Source of the DNA: Nonomuraea helvata
GTDB taxonomy: Bacteria; Actinomycetota; Actinomycetes; Streptosporangiales; Streptosporangiaceae
NCBI RefSeq assembly: GCF_039535785.1
Contig: NZ_BAAAXV010000009.1
Coordinates: forward strand, 682,001 to 746,000
Length of the DNA: 64,000 bases
Direction of reading: 5' to 3'
Below are positions 47,339 to 57,161 of this stretch, one piece after another (position 1 is the first letter of the stretch; each line of letters starts with the position of its first letter). A program made the translations under genes and the position numbers. The notes under the pieces are model-generated. The model searched no databases. It worked only from the letters and a program-made list of their open reading frames with translations, and was not told the origin of the DNA.

Positions 47339-48340
47339 TCAGGCCTCGACCTTGGTACGGCTCCGCGCGGCGTAGGCCACGGCACCGGCGATGATCAGCA
47401 CGAGCCCGACGCCGACGATGCCGGCCACGCCGACGGGGATGCCGCCCACCTCGCCGTAGTCGGCCAGCCCCCACGTCACCACGTGGTCGCCCGCCTGCGA
47501 GAGGAAGCCCTTGTTCTCCGCGACCGCCTCCAGCCCGTCGGGTGAGGAGGAGGCGAAGAACGACACGACCCCGGCCAGCACCAGCGTCAGACCGACCCCG
47601 CCGAGCAGGAACGGCCTGAGCCTGCCGGGCGCGGCCGCGGCGGGCTCCGGCTCGTCGACAGTGGTGCTGGTGCCCTCCGCACCGCGCAGGACGAGGGGCT
47701 TGGCCAGGCCGCGGGCGCCGTACACGAGGTCGGGCCGGACCGCGAGCACCGCGCCGACCGTCACCGCGGTGATCAGCGCCTCGCCGATCCCGATCAGCAC
47801 GTGGACGCCGCCCATGGCCGCCGCCACCGCGCCCACCTGGATCGGCGCGGTCCCGCCGATCCAGAACAGCAGTGAGAACACCAGCGCGGAGGAGGGCACC
47901 GAGACCAGCGCCCCCAGGAACGCCGCCACCACGACCTTGCCTCTGGCCAGCCTCATGACCAGCCGGAAGATCCCCCACCCGACCAGCACGGTGACGATCC
48001 CCATGATCGTGATGTTGATCCCGAGCGCGGTGAGCCCGCCGTCCGCGAAGAACACCCCCTGCACGAGCAGGACCACGGCCATGCACAACACGCCCGTATA
48101 GGGCCCGACGAGTATCGCCGCCAGTGCCCCGCCCAGCAGGTGGCCGCTGGTGCCGGCGGCGACGGGGAAGTTGAGCATCTGGACGGCGAAGATGAAGGCC
48201 GCGACGAGGCCGGCCATGGGTGCGGTCCTGTCGTCGAGTTCGCGCCGCGCCCCGCGTAGACAGACCGCGACACCGGCTGCGGCCACGACTCCGGCCGAGA
48301 CGGATGTCGCCGCATCGAAGAAGCCATCGGGTACGTGCAC
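47339..48340 (-). CDS. cbiM: Cobalt importer CbiM with fused PDGLE (CbiN-like) domain
   Basis: This 333-aa protein begins VHVPDGFFDA, matching the CbiM N-terminus (MHIPDG) whose N-terminal amine and His bind the metal. About seven helices follow. The C-terminal part (about 240-333) contains SSPDGLEAVAEN and two flanking helices, the PDGLE domain that replaces a separate CbiN. GTG 48340 has GGAGG six bases upstream; a TTG six bases further up is unlikely. Ni2+ rather than Co2+ transport is possible. No cobalamin riboswitch was found; TGTGCA/TAAAGT with a 17-base spacer is a possible promoter. Confidence 0.92.
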   Translation of the reverse strand: MHVPDGFFDAATSVSAGVVAAAGVAVCLRGARRELDDRTAPMAGLVAAFIFAVQMLNFPVAAGTSGHLLGGALAAILVGPYTGVLCMAVVLLVQGVFFADGGLTALGINITIMGIVTVLVGWGIFRLVMRLARGKVVVAAFLGALVSVPSSALVFSLLFWIGGTAPIQVGAVAAAMGGVHVLIGIGEALITAVTVGAVLAVRPDLVYGARGLAKPLVLRGAEGTSTTVDEPEPAAAAPGRLRPFLLGGVGLTLVLAGVVSFFASSSPDGLEAVAENKGFLSQAGDHVVTWGLADYGEVGGIPVGVAGIVGVGLVLIIAGAVAYAARSRTKVEA

Positions 48341-48411
48341 GGCCAACCTCCTGCAAGAGCCAAACGGTCCCTACTTTAGGACATCGTCTTGCACCTGCAC
48401 ATAGATGGCAA

Positions 48412-50250
48412 TTAGCGCGTGATCCTTCTGATGATCGTCCGCGCCGTCAGCCGCCGCACCACCGTGCTCAGCCGCCCCTTCCCCGAGGTCGCGTACGGCC
48501 GCACGGTCCTGAGCACGGCCGCGCCCAGCCACCTGCGCGGCGCCGCGACCGTCTCGGCGTCGGTCTCGATCCTGAACCGCGCGGGCGGCCCGCCCAGATC
48601 GAGCTCCAGGTACGCGTCCCAGGTCCCCGGCGGCAGCCAGCCGATCGCGACCCTGGCCGCGAAACCGCCGCCCGGCAGCGCCAGCACGCCCTCGGTCCGC
48701 TCGCGTCCGGTGCGCCGCTCGCGCCAGACGATCTGCTTGACCGCCGAGACCGCCGGGGCGGTGCCGACGACGCTGACCTCGCCGTCGATGAGCAGCCGGT
48801 GCCCCAGCCCCCATCTCGTCCTGATGAGGCGCGCCGTGCCGGGCACCGCGACCACGTGGCCTCCGACGTCGATGCTGAGGTTGCCGTTGTCCCTGGTGAA
48901 GTAGGGCAGGGCCACCACGCCGTCGATCAGCCGGGACGGCGGGAGGGCGAGGCCGCTGTCGCGCTCGGCCCCGAGCCTGCCGAACCGCACCACGCCCTCG
49001 AGCTCGACCGCCACCCGCAGATCCCAGATCCCCGAGGCGAGCGCGGAGACGTCCACCCGCACGGTGAAATCGCCCCCCTTCCGCTCGGCCGGGATGACGA
49101 TCTCGGCGGCCGGGTCGTGCCGCGCGCGCAGCACCACGGCCAGGCCGTCGTCACTGCTGATGCCGTCCAGCCGGGCGGAGCCTGTCACCACCAGGCGGTC
49201 GCCGTCCCAGCGCAGCCCGGTCAGCCTGCGCCGCACGGTGGCGTTCTCGATGCGGGCTAGGCGGACCAGGCGGTCGATGTCCCCGAGCGCGGTCGCCCGC
49301 TGCCGGTCGATGCTGTTGAGCAGCTCGTGCACCCCGGGCGTGTACCACTCGTCGCAGAGTGCGGCCACCTCCCTGGCGATGTCCTTGCGCCGTATGTCGT
49401 CGCTCTCCAGGAACACCGCCCCGAGCTGCGCGAACGCGTCGAGCCTGAAGTGCCTGCGGAGCAGGTGGTCGCGGAGCGGGCCGGGCTCGACGTGCTCGGC
49501 CATGAGCCGGATCGGCCGCCTGATCATGGCCAGCCAGGCCAGCGGGTCCCTGCTGCCCTTCTGCTGCATGATGCTGCTGCCGTCGGGCCTGGACACGAGG
49601 TGGTAGCAGTCGTAGTCGGCCACCACGGAGATGACCCGGGCGTGGCAGTAGGCGTGGACGGTGAAGACGATGTCCTCGCCGACGAGCATGCCCTCGCCGA
49701 ACCTGATGCGGTGGCGTTCGAGCATCTCCCGCCTGAACAGCTTGAAGCAGCACAGGCTGTTGTAGACGTTGCTGTCGCCGAGGCCCACGCGGTTGGCGCT
49801 CTGCTGGAACATCGAGACCGGCGCGCGCCGGCCGTGCCCCACGATCTTGCCGAGGACGATGTCGGAGCCGTTCCTGTCGGCCATGGCGACCATGCGCTCC
49901 AGCGCCTCGGGGCCGAGGTAGTCGTCCGCGTCGCAGAAGAACACGTACCGGCCGGTGGCGTGCTCGATGCCGACGTTGCGCGGCCGGCCCGCGCCGCCGC
50001 TGCACTCGATGTGGACGACCTTGATGCTGTCCTTGTGATAGGTGGCGTAGAGGTCGAGCAGCTCGCCGCTGCCGTCCGTGGAGCCGTCGTCGACGACGAC
50101 GATCTCCTTCTTCACGCGCTGCACGAGCGCTGAGGTGAGGCATCTGTCGAGGTATGCCCGGCAGTTGTGCGCGGGGATGACGACGCTCACGTCAACCGCG
50201 TCGTCTTCGTTCCCCGTTGCCGACATCGCCACCACCGCCGCCTGAGTCAC
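48412..50250 (-). CDS. Family 2 glycosyltransferase with C-terminal beta domains
   Basis: This 612-aa protein starts with a GT-A domain (DVSVVIPAHNCRAYLDRCL, EIVVVDDGSTDGS, VFFCDADDYLG with the DxD-type acids, GEDIVFTVHAY). About 300 further residues follow, rich in beta strands (TGLRWDGDRLVVTGSARL). That layout resembles wall-teichoic-acid glycosyltransferases of the TarS type. It may decorate a cell-wall polymer. GTG 50250 gives the full frame; ATG 50226 (MSATGNEDD) is also possible. Confidence 0.86.
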   Translation of the reverse strand: MTQAAVVAMSATGNEDDAVDVSVVIPAHNCRAYLDRCLTSALVQRVKKEIVVVDDGSTDGSGELLDLYATYHKDSIKVVHIECSGGAGRPRNVGIEHATGRYVFFCDADDYLGPEALERMVAMADRNGSDIVLGKIVGHGRRAPVSMFQQSANRVGLGDSNVYNSLCCFKLFRREMLERHRIRFGEGMLVGEDIVFTVHAYCHARVISVVADYDCYHLVSRPDGSSIMQQKGSRDPLAWLAMIRRPIRLMAEHVEPGPLRDHLLRRHFRLDAFAQLGAVFLESDDIRRKDIAREVAALCDEWYTPGVHELLNSIDRQRATALGDIDRLVRLARIENATVRRRLTGLRWDGDRLVVTGSARLDGISSDDGLAVVLRARHDPAAEIVIPAERKGGDFTVRVDVSALASGIWDLRVAVELEGVVRFGRLGAERDSGLALPPSRLIDGVVALPYFTRDNGNLSIDVGGHVVAVPGTARLIRTRWGLGHRLLIDGEVSVVGTAPAVSAVKQIVWRERRTGRERTEGVLALPGGGFAARVAIGWLPPGTWDAYLELDLGGPPARFRIETDAETVAAPRRWLGAAVLRTVRPYATSGKGRLSTVVRRLTARTIIRRITR

Positions 50251-50543
50251 GTTGCGCTGTTGTCCGGTCTCAGTATGTGACCGCCAACGGTCTTCATGGG
50301 GGCGGATCGGGCGTCTTCATCCCCGGCTTTTGCCGAGAGCGGAGATTTACGGCATTCCACTAATAGCCGATGAAGTACCGCATTTGGCCTGGACCGAACG
50401 AGTTTCAGGGACGAGGTTTTCCTACCGAGGAATAGAAACCTTTCCACCAGGATCATTGAGATACCCCCGCACGTCGGCGGGTGATCCGCCTCCGAGAGTT
50501 GCGCGTCTACAGTTAGGCATCCTTGACCGGGAGGTGGCGGTAA
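50251..50543. other. Intergenic region between divergent genes, relatively AT-rich
   Basis: This 293-base stretch is the longest gene-free segment of the window. It is noticeably richer in A and T than its surroundings around 50330-50460. A CATACT box (minus strand, 50272-50277) could serve the glycosyltransferase gene and TACAGT near 50511 the plus-strand gene, but I found no convincing -35 boxes and no strong hairpin or open frame. Confidence 0.5.
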
Positions 50544-50885
50544 ATGGGATCGGATCTCCGCAGGCGGGCGGCGTACGAGTCGCCCGAGCACTCTGCCGAG
50601 TTCATTGCCTCGGCGGCTCGACTGGAAGAGCTGCACGAGTGCTCCGCACTGCTTCGCCGTACGAGGATGCGGGCCGAAGAGATCGTGGACGAGGCGCGTG
50701 CCCTCCTGGCGGAGGCCGAGCAGCGCGGCGAGGAGGACCGCGTCCTGGAGCTGCGCGTCCAACTGGAGCAGGCGCGCGGGCTGTACCGCAAGGTGCTGAA
50801 CGCGTACGTGACGATCTGCCACAACATCACCGAGGAACGCCAGGAGATCTTGCGGGAGCACATGGGGTTGTCAGGAGCAGCCTGA
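50544..50885 (+). CDS. Coiled-coil protein of unknown function
   Basis: This 113-aa protein is mostly helical and charged: EFIASAARLEELHECSALLR, RAEEIVDEARALLAEAEQRG and RVQLEQARGLYRKVLNAYVT form likely coiled coils. No domain is recognised. The ATG has GGGAGGTGG upstream. It precedes the zinc-finger protein gene by 18 bases in the same direction, so the two may work together. Confidence 0.75.
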   Translation: MGSDLRRRAAYESPEHSAEFIASAARLEELHECSALLRRTRMRAEEIVDEARALLAEAEQRGEEDRVLELRVQLEQARGLYRKVLNAYVTICHNITEERQEILREHMGLSGAA

Positions 50886-50903
50886 CGATAGTAGTGTCAG
50901 GCC

Positions 50904-51266
50904 ATGCCTGACTGGAAGGAAAAGATCCGCTGCTCTTTCTGTCACAAGAAGAGCGCGGAGGTGACCAAGATGGTTGCCGGTCCTGGTGTGCACATTTGCG
51001 ACGAATGCATAGGACTGTGCAATGACATCCTCGAAGGGGAAAAGCTTTCCTCCACCGAGCCCCGGCTCCCGATGTGGGAGTCGATGACCGAAGAGCAGAT
51101 ACTCGAGCACCTCCCGAAAATCGCCGCCGTGCAAGCACAGGTGGACGACAATCTGCGCGACTGGGTGGCGCACCTGCGCACCAGGGACGTCAGCTGGGAA
51201 CGCATCGGCACCTCGCTCGGCATGACGCGGCAGTCCGCGTGGGAACGTTTCAGGACCGAGACCTGA
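50904..51266 (+). CDS. ClpX-type C4 zinc finger protein with C-terminal helix-turn-helix
   Basis: This 120-aa protein has a ClpX-like zinc-binding domain at the N-terminus ([19 protein letters not shown], then [13 protein letters not shown]; two CxxC pairs). The C-terminal half contains a likely DNA-binding turn ([20 protein letters not shown]). The AAA+ ATPase of ClpX is absent. In ClpX the zinc domain recognises substrates and adaptors, so this protein could be a regulator or an adaptor; neither role is shown. It lies between the coiled-coil gene and a 48-aa ORF. Confidence 0.85.
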   Translation: MPDWKEKIRCSFCHKKSAEVTKMVAGPGVHICDECIGLCNDILEGEKLSSTEPRLPMWESMTEEQILEHLPKIAAVQAQVDDNLRDWVAHLRTRDVSWERIGTSLGMTRQSAWERFRTET

Positions 51267-51317
51267 TCCGTGAACCGTTGTGGCGCGTGGGACGTCCTAT
51301 AGCCAGGGAGGCCCAAC

Positions 51318-51464
51318 ATGCGCGCGCTCGACGGTCTCGCGGCGCCCGATCTCCAGGAGCTCCAACTGGAGCTGCTGCTGATCCTGGCGCTGCATGAAGA
51401 GGCGGAGAAACGGGCTCCAGCTCCCCGGGACACACCCGGGGAGCTGGAGCAGGGGGACGGGTGA
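51318..51464 (+). CDS. Very small protein (48 aa), Leu/Glu-rich
   Basis: This 48-codon frame starts at ATG 51318 with a strong AGGGAGG six bases upstream. It encodes a helix rich in Leu and Glu (LQELQLELLLILALHEEAEK) and a Pro/Gly/Glu tail. Its last third coincides with a perfect 16-bp inverted repeat. It follows the zinc-finger gene by 51 bases. The good ribosome site argues for translation; function unknown. Confidence 0.55.
   Translation: MRALDGLAAPDLQELQLELLLILALHEEAEKRAPAPRDTPGELEQGDG
51414..51450 (+). terminator. Perfect 16-bp stem-loop inside the 3' end of the 48-aa ORF
   Basis: GCTCCAGCTCCCCGGG and CCCGGGGAGCTGGAGC pair without mismatch around an ACACA loop. No T-run follows. It may end the transcript from 50544, or attenuate it while ribosomes translate the small ORF. 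The following gene has its own -10 box at 51486. Confidence 0.65.
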
Positions 51465-51485
51465 GAGCGCCTGCCGGACGCCTCG

Positions 51486-51491
51486 TAAGAT
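51486..51491 (+). promoter_or_regulatory. -10 box for leaderless dehydrogenase transcription
   Basis: TAAGAT lies seven bases before the ATG at 51499; no Shine-Dalgarno is present. The box is close to the TATAAT consensus and its spacing fits a leaderless message. Confidence 0.55.
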
Positions 51492-51498
51492 TCCGGCC

Positions 51499-52443
51499 AT
51501 GCTGCGCTGCGCCGTGCTTGACGACTACCAGGGAGTGGCTCTCGGCCTGGCCGACTGGTCCAGGGTGCGGGCCACGAGCTTCCGCGGCCACTTCACCGGC
51601 CGGGACGAGCTCGTGGCCGCACTCCACGACTACGAGATCGTGGTCGCCATGCGGGAGCGCACGCCGCTCCCGGCCGAGGTGCTCGACCGGCTGCCCAATC
51701 TCCGGCTGCTCATCACCACGGGCATGCGCAACGCCGCCATCGACCTGGACGCGGCGCGGGCGCGCGGCGTCACGGTCTGCGGCACGGGCAGCAGCTCGAC
51801 CCCGCCGGTCGAGCTCACCTGGGCGCTGATCCTCGGCCTCACCCGCCATCTGGTGCCGGAGGCGACGGCCCTGCGCGCGGGCGGCCCCTGGCAGAGCACG
51901 CTGGGCACGGACCTGCACGGCCGCACGCTCGGGCTGCTGGGGCTCGGCAAGATCGGGTCCAGGATGGCGGAGATCGGCCGGGCGTTCGGCATGGACGTCG
52001 TGGCCTGGAGCCGGAACCTGACCCAGGAACGTACGGACGCCCTCGGGGTGCGGCTCGCCCCGGGCAAGGACGCGCTGCTGGCCGAGGCCGACATCGTCTC
52101 CGTCCACCTCGTGCTGAGCGAACGGACGCGGGGACTCATCGGGGAGCGTGAGCTGTCGCTGATGCGGCCGGACGCGTACCTGGTGAACACCTCGCGGGCG
52201 GCGATCGTCGACCAGGAGGCGCTGGCGGCGGCGCTGCAGGCGGGGCGGATCGCGGGGGCCGGGCTGGACGTGTTCGAGACCGAGCCGCTGCCCCCCGGCC
52301 ACGAGCTGCGCACGCTGCCCAACGTGCTCGCCACGCCGCACCTGGGTTACGTGACGGAGCTGAACTACCGTACGTACTTCCGCGAGGCGGTCGAGGACAT
52401 CGACGCCTTCCTCGCCGGCGCCCCCATCCGCCGGCTGGCGTGA
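51499..52443 (+). CDS. D-2-hydroxyacid dehydrogenase family protein
   Basis: This 314-aa NAD-dependent oxidoreductase has the dinucleotide motif GLGKIGSRMAEIGRAFGMDV (near 150-170). The catalytic Arg is in LVNTSRAAIVDQ, the Glu in DVFETEPL and the His in ATPHLGYVTELNY. Relatives reduce 2-keto acids or act as phosphoglycerate-dehydrogenase-like enzymes; the precise substrate is open. ATG 51499 starts the usual domain and is probably leaderless. It is convergent with the CGNR gene. Confidence 0.9.
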   Translation: MLRCAVLDDYQGVALGLADWSRVRATSFRGHFTGRDELVAALHDYEIVVAMRERTPLPAEVLDRLPNLRLLITTGMRNAAIDLDAARARGVTVCGTGSSSTPPVELTWALILGLTRHLVPEATALRAGGPWQSTLGTDLHGRTLGLLGLGKIGSRMAEIGRAFGMDVVAWSRNLTQERTDALGVRLAPGKDALLAEADIVSVHLVLSERTRGLIGERELSLMRPDAYLVNTSRAAIVDQEALAAALQAGRIAGAGLDVFETEPLPPGHELRTLPNVLATPHLGYVTELNYRTYFREAVEDIDAFLAGAPIRRLA

Positions 52444-52445
52444 CC

Positions 52446-53012
52446 TCAGGCCCTGCTCCTGGCCCGGAAAGCGGCCGTCTTGACGCGGTTCTGGCAGGCC
52501 GTGGAGCAGAACCTGCGGGTGCCGTTGCGTGACACGTCCACGTAGACGCGGTCGCAGTGCGGCGCCGTACAGACGCCCAGGCGGTCGCTGAACTCGCCGC
52601 CCAGCACGATCGCGAGCCCGGTGGCGCAGCTCGCCCCCCACTCGCCCGCCAGGGTGCCGCCGCGGCCGTGGAAGTGCAGGTGCCACGGCTCGCCGTCGTG
52701 CCGCTGGAGCATGGGCCTGGCGTGGGTCTCGTCCAGCAGCGCGTTCACCTGTCCTGCCGCCGTGTCGATGTCGCCGGCGGCCACGGCGGCGAAGACCGTC
52801 CGCAGGCGGGCGGCCACCTCGGCCAGCTCGGCGCCCTCCGGCTCGGCGACCTCGCGATGGTTCGGATAGACGGTACGCAGGCCCTCAGTGGCGGCGGCGC
52901 CGGGCCTCCCGGGCGCCGGATGGTCGCGCCCCCGCCTCTCACCTGGGGTGAGGGCGTTGACGAGCGCCACCGCTGCTCTGACCACTCCATCGGCGTGACT
53001 GTTGAAATCCAC
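52446..53012 (-). CDS. CGNR zinc-finger (ABATE-domain) transcriptional regulator
   Basis: This 188-aa protein has an N-terminal ABATE-like ligand domain starting VDFNSHADGVVRAAVALVNA and a C-terminal zinc finger (LGVCTAPHCDRVYVDVSRNG, then RRFCSTACQNR). The CGNR signature is changed to CQNR. It probably controls the divergent methyltransferase gene. GTG 53012 gives the canonical start; a longer frame up to TTG 53054 would run into the inverted repeat at 53040-53075. Confidence 0.85.
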   Translation of the reverse strand: MDFNSHADGVVRAAVALVNALTPGERRGRDHPAPGRPGAAATEGLRTVYPNHREVAEPEGAELAEVAARLRTVFAAVAAGDIDTAAGQVNALLDETHARPMLQRHDGEPWHLHFHGRGGTLAGEWGASCATGLAIVLGGEFSDRLGVCTAPHCDRVYVDVSRNGTRRFCSTACQNRVKTAAFRARSRA

Positions 53013-53039
53013 TTGACCGGTTACACCTTCGTGTTCTAG

Positions 53040-53075
53040 CTTGTGACTGCCCAAAGCTTAGACGACAGTTACAAG
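53040..53075. promoter_or_regulatory. Inverted repeat between CGNR regulator and methyltransferase genes
   Basis: CTTGTGACTG (53040-53049) and CAGTTACAAG (53066-53075) pair at nine of ten positions with a 16-base spacer. The repeat covers the region just upstream of the methyltransferase ribosome site. It is a good candidate for the CGNR protein's binding site. Confidence 0.5.
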
Positions 53076-53084
53076 GAGCCGTAC

Positions 53085-53843
53085 ATGCTCACTCACGATG
53101 CCGCATCGCAGTGGATGGCGCGCTGGGACCGTCAGCAGGAGGGCTACCTGCCGGATCGCGAGGAGCGGTTCACCGCTCTGATCGACGCCGTGGAGGCGCT
53201 GGGGCGGCCGGATCCGGTGGTGATCGACCTGGGCTGCGGCCCCGGCTCGCTGTCCGCCCGGCTGCTCGACCGCCTCCCGGAGGCGAGGGTGATCGCGGTG
53301 GACGCCGACCCGCTGCTGATCGGGCTCGGGCGTACCGCGTACCCGCAGATCACGTTCGTCTCGGCGGACCTCCGTACCGGCGGGTGGACGGATCTGCTCG
53401 GGCTGGACGGACCCGCCGACGCCGCGATCAGCACGACGGCACTGCACTGGATCTCCGCCGCCGACCTCAAGGGCATGTACGGGGAGGTCGCGGCCGTGCT
53501 GCGGCCGGGCGGGCTGCTGCTCAACGGCGACCATCTGGACACCGACGACGCCACCCCGGCCCTCGCGCGCCTGGAGCACGCCGTCCACGACAGGGAGACG
53601 GAGCGGAGGTTCGGCGCGAACCCGCCGGAGGACTGGCGGGCCTGGTGGGACGCGGTCCAGGCGGATCCCGCCTTCGCCGAGCTCCATGAGGAGCGGCGCA
53701 CCACGGCCGGGGCCTCCCACCACGGCTCCGAGTCCCGGCTCCTGTCGGAGCACGTCCAGGCGCTCCGGGAGGCCGGCTTCTCGGAGATCGGCACGCTCTG
53801 GCAGCGGGGCAACAACCGCCTGCTGTGCGCCGTACGCGGCTGA
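53085..53843 (+). CDS. Class I SAM-dependent methyltransferase
   Basis: This 252-aa methyltransferase has motif I VVIDLGCGPGSLSARLL (near residue 45), VIAVDADPLLIGLGR, DAAISTTALHWIS and LRPGGLLLNGD. It is most like small-molecule methyltransferases of the trans-aconitate/UbiE-type group. ATG 53085 has AAGGAG six bases upstream and is preferred to a GTG at 53043. The divergent CGNR regulator probably controls it. Confidence 0.88.
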   Translation: MLTHDAASQWMARWDRQQEGYLPDREERFTALIDAVEALGRPDPVVIDLGCGPGSLSARLLDRLPEARVIAVDADPLLIGLGRTAYPQITFVSADLRTGGWTDLLGLDGPADAAISTTALHWISAADLKGMYGEVAAVLRPGGLLLNGDHLDTDDATPALARLEHAVHDRETERRFGANPPEDWRAWWDAVQADPAFAELHEERRTTAGASHHGSESRLLSEHVQALREAGFSEIGTLWQRGNNRLLCAVRG

Positions 53844-53857
53844 CCTCTATACAGTCA

Positions 53858-53871
53858 ACCAAGCGCTTGCT
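53858..53871 (+). promoter_or_regulatory. KstR2-type TetR operator before the cholesterol-oxidase unit
   Basis: ACCAAGCGCTTGCT matches the published KstR2 consensus AnCAAGnnCTTGnT at every fixed position; its core CAAGCGCTTG is a perfect palindrome. It lies between TATACA (53848-53853, a possible -35) and TACGCT (53871-53876, a possible leaderless -10 six bases before the ATG). A bound repressor would block the promoter. Many TetR proteins use similar cores, so the cognate regulator is unproven. Confidence 0.6.
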
Positions 53872-53882
53872 ACGCTCCGGCC

Positions 53883-54941
53883 ATGATGTCCACGGTCGTC
53901 TGGGGCACCGGCAACGTCGGCCGCGCGGCCATCCGCGCCGTCGCAGCCCACCCGGAGCTGAAGCTCTCAGCCGTACTCGTCAACGATCCGGGCAAAGCGG
54001 GCCGGGACGCCGGGGAGCTCGGCGGGCTCGGCCACCCGCTCGGGGTCGCGGCGACCGACGACGTCGAGGCGGTGCTGGCCGCGAGCCCCAGAGCCGTGGT
54101 GTACGCGGCCTCGGGCGACCTCCGCCCCGACGAGGCGCTCGCCGATGTCACCCGGGCGATCCGGGCGGGGGCCGTCGTCGTCACCCCCTCCCTGTACGCG
54201 CTCTACGACCAGCGCGGCGCCCCGCCGGAGCTGCGCGAGCAGGTGCTGGCCGCCATCGGCGAGGGCGGCGGCTCGCTGTTCGTCTCAGGCATCGACCCCG
54301 GCTGGGGCAACGACGTGCTGCCGCTGCTGGTCAGCGGGCTCGGCACCGCCATTGACGCGATCCGCTGCCAGGAGATCTTCGACTACTCCACGTACGACCA
54401 GCCGGACTCGGTCCGGTACCTGGTCGGCATGGGCCAGCCGATGGAGTACGAACCGCCCATGATCGCGCCGACCGTCCCGACGATGGTGTGGGGCGGGCAG
54501 ATCCGCCTGATGGCCAGGGCGCTCGGCGTCGAGCTCGACGAGATCCGCGAGAGCCGGGACCGGCGCCCGCTCGACGCCACCGTGGGCGAGTACGAGGCGG
54601 GGACCCAGGGCGCGGTGCGGTTCGAGGTGCAGGGCATCGTCGGGGGCGAGCCCCGCATCGTCATCGAGCACGTCACCCGCATCCACCCGTCCTGCGCGCC
54701 GGACTGGCCGACGCCCCCGAACGGCGTGGGCGCGCACCGCGTGATCATCGAGGGCCGTCCGCGCATCGAGGTCACGGTCGAGGCCACGGACGAGGGCGGC
54801 AACGGCTCCGCAGGCGGGAACGCCACCGCGGTCGCCCGGCTGGTGGGCGCCATCGGCTGGCTCGCCGACGAGGAGCCAGGACTGTACGACGCGCTCGACG
54901 TCCCGCTGCGCCCCGGCAGACTCGGAGGTGACCGGCCGTGA
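53883..54941 (+). CDS. NAD(P)-binding dihydrodipicolinate reductase-like oxidoreductase
   Basis: This 352-aa protein has an N-terminal Rossmann motif (STVVWGTGNVGRAAIRAVAA) and a C-terminal substrate domain; GIDPGWGNDVLPLLVSG is conserved in the group related to 2,4-diaminopentanoate dehydrogenase. Relatives are often found in sterol and steroid catabolic clusters. It is the first gene of a unit with a CMD-like protein gene (GTGA overlap) and cholesterol oxidase. The substrate is unknown. Confidence 0.85.
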   Translation: MMSTVVWGTGNVGRAAIRAVAAHPELKLSAVLVNDPGKAGRDAGELGGLGHPLGVAATDDVEAVLAASPRAVVYAASGDLRPDEALADVTRAIRAGAVVVTPSLYALYDQRGAPPELREQVLAAIGEGGGSLFVSGIDPGWGNDVLPLLVSGLGTAIDAIRCQEIFDYSTYDQPDSVRYLVGMGQPMEYEPPMIAPTVPTMVWGGQIRLMARALGVELDEIRESRDRRPLDATVGEYEAGTQGAVRFEVQGIVGGEPRIVIEHVTRIHPSCAPDWPTPPNGVGAHRVIIEGRPRIEVTVEATDEGGNGSAGGNATAVARLVGAIGWLADEEPGLYDALDVPLRPGRLGGDRP

Positions 54942-55418
54942 ACATCGACATCCCCCAGGACAGGGACCCGATCGCGTACGTGTGGGGCGAGATGGTGCCC
55001 GGCATCGGGATCGCCGCCTCGAAGTTCTCGATGGCGGTGTACGCCCACAGCACGCTCGGACTGCGCGAGTTCGAGGCGGCCCGGCTGCGCATCGCCCAGA
55101 TCAACGGGTGCGCCTTCTGCCTCGACTGGCGTACCGAACGTGACGGGGAGAAGGTCGAGGAGGAGTTCGCCGAGTCGGTGACGCAGTGGCGCACCACCGA
55201 CGCCTTCGACGAGCGCACCCGCCTGGCCGCCGAGTACGCCGAGCGGTACACCCTCGACCACCACGGGCTCGACGACGAGTTCTGGGCGCGGATGACCGCG
55301 CACTACAGCCAGCTCGAGATCGTGGAGCTGAGCATGTGCCTCGGCTCATGGCTGGCGTTCGGCCGCCTCAACCACGTGCTTGGCCTCGACACCGCCTGCA
55401 CGCTGACCGGCGGCTCCT

Positions 55419-55444
<26 letters not shown>
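54938..55444 (+). CDS. Carboxymuconolactone decarboxylase (AhpD-like) family protein
   Basis: This 168-aa helical protein has the CxxC motif CAFCLDWRTERD within the CMD fold (FEAARLRIAQINGCAFCLDW). The His usual after the CxxC is Arg here, so a peroxidase-type mechanism is doubtful. GTG 54938 overlaps the previous stop by four bases. Its linkage with the oxidoreductase and cholesterol oxidase genes suggests a role in steroid breakdown. Confidence 0.82.
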
Positions 55445-57115
<1,671 letters not shown>

Positions 57116-57123
57116 ACCGGACG

Positions 57124-57148
57124 GGCAGCCCCGCGACGCGGGGCTGCC
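57124..57148. terminator. Hairpin between cholesterol oxidase and SMR genes
   Basis: GGCAGCCCCGC and GCGGGGCTGCC form a perfect 11-bp stem with a three-base loop, between two convergent genes; it should work in both directions. Confidence 0.8.
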
Positions 57149-57161
57149 GTTCTCCGGTGGG

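Noticed and set aside
48341-48411. Cobalamin riboswitch upstream of cbiM
   Set aside because: Only about 70 bases separate the genes and no conserved B12-box-like sequence is visible.
51297-51500. Minus-strand frame opposite the 48-aa ORF
   Set aside because: It lacks a ribosome site and runs across the hairpin; the plus-strand frame has a strong ribosome site.
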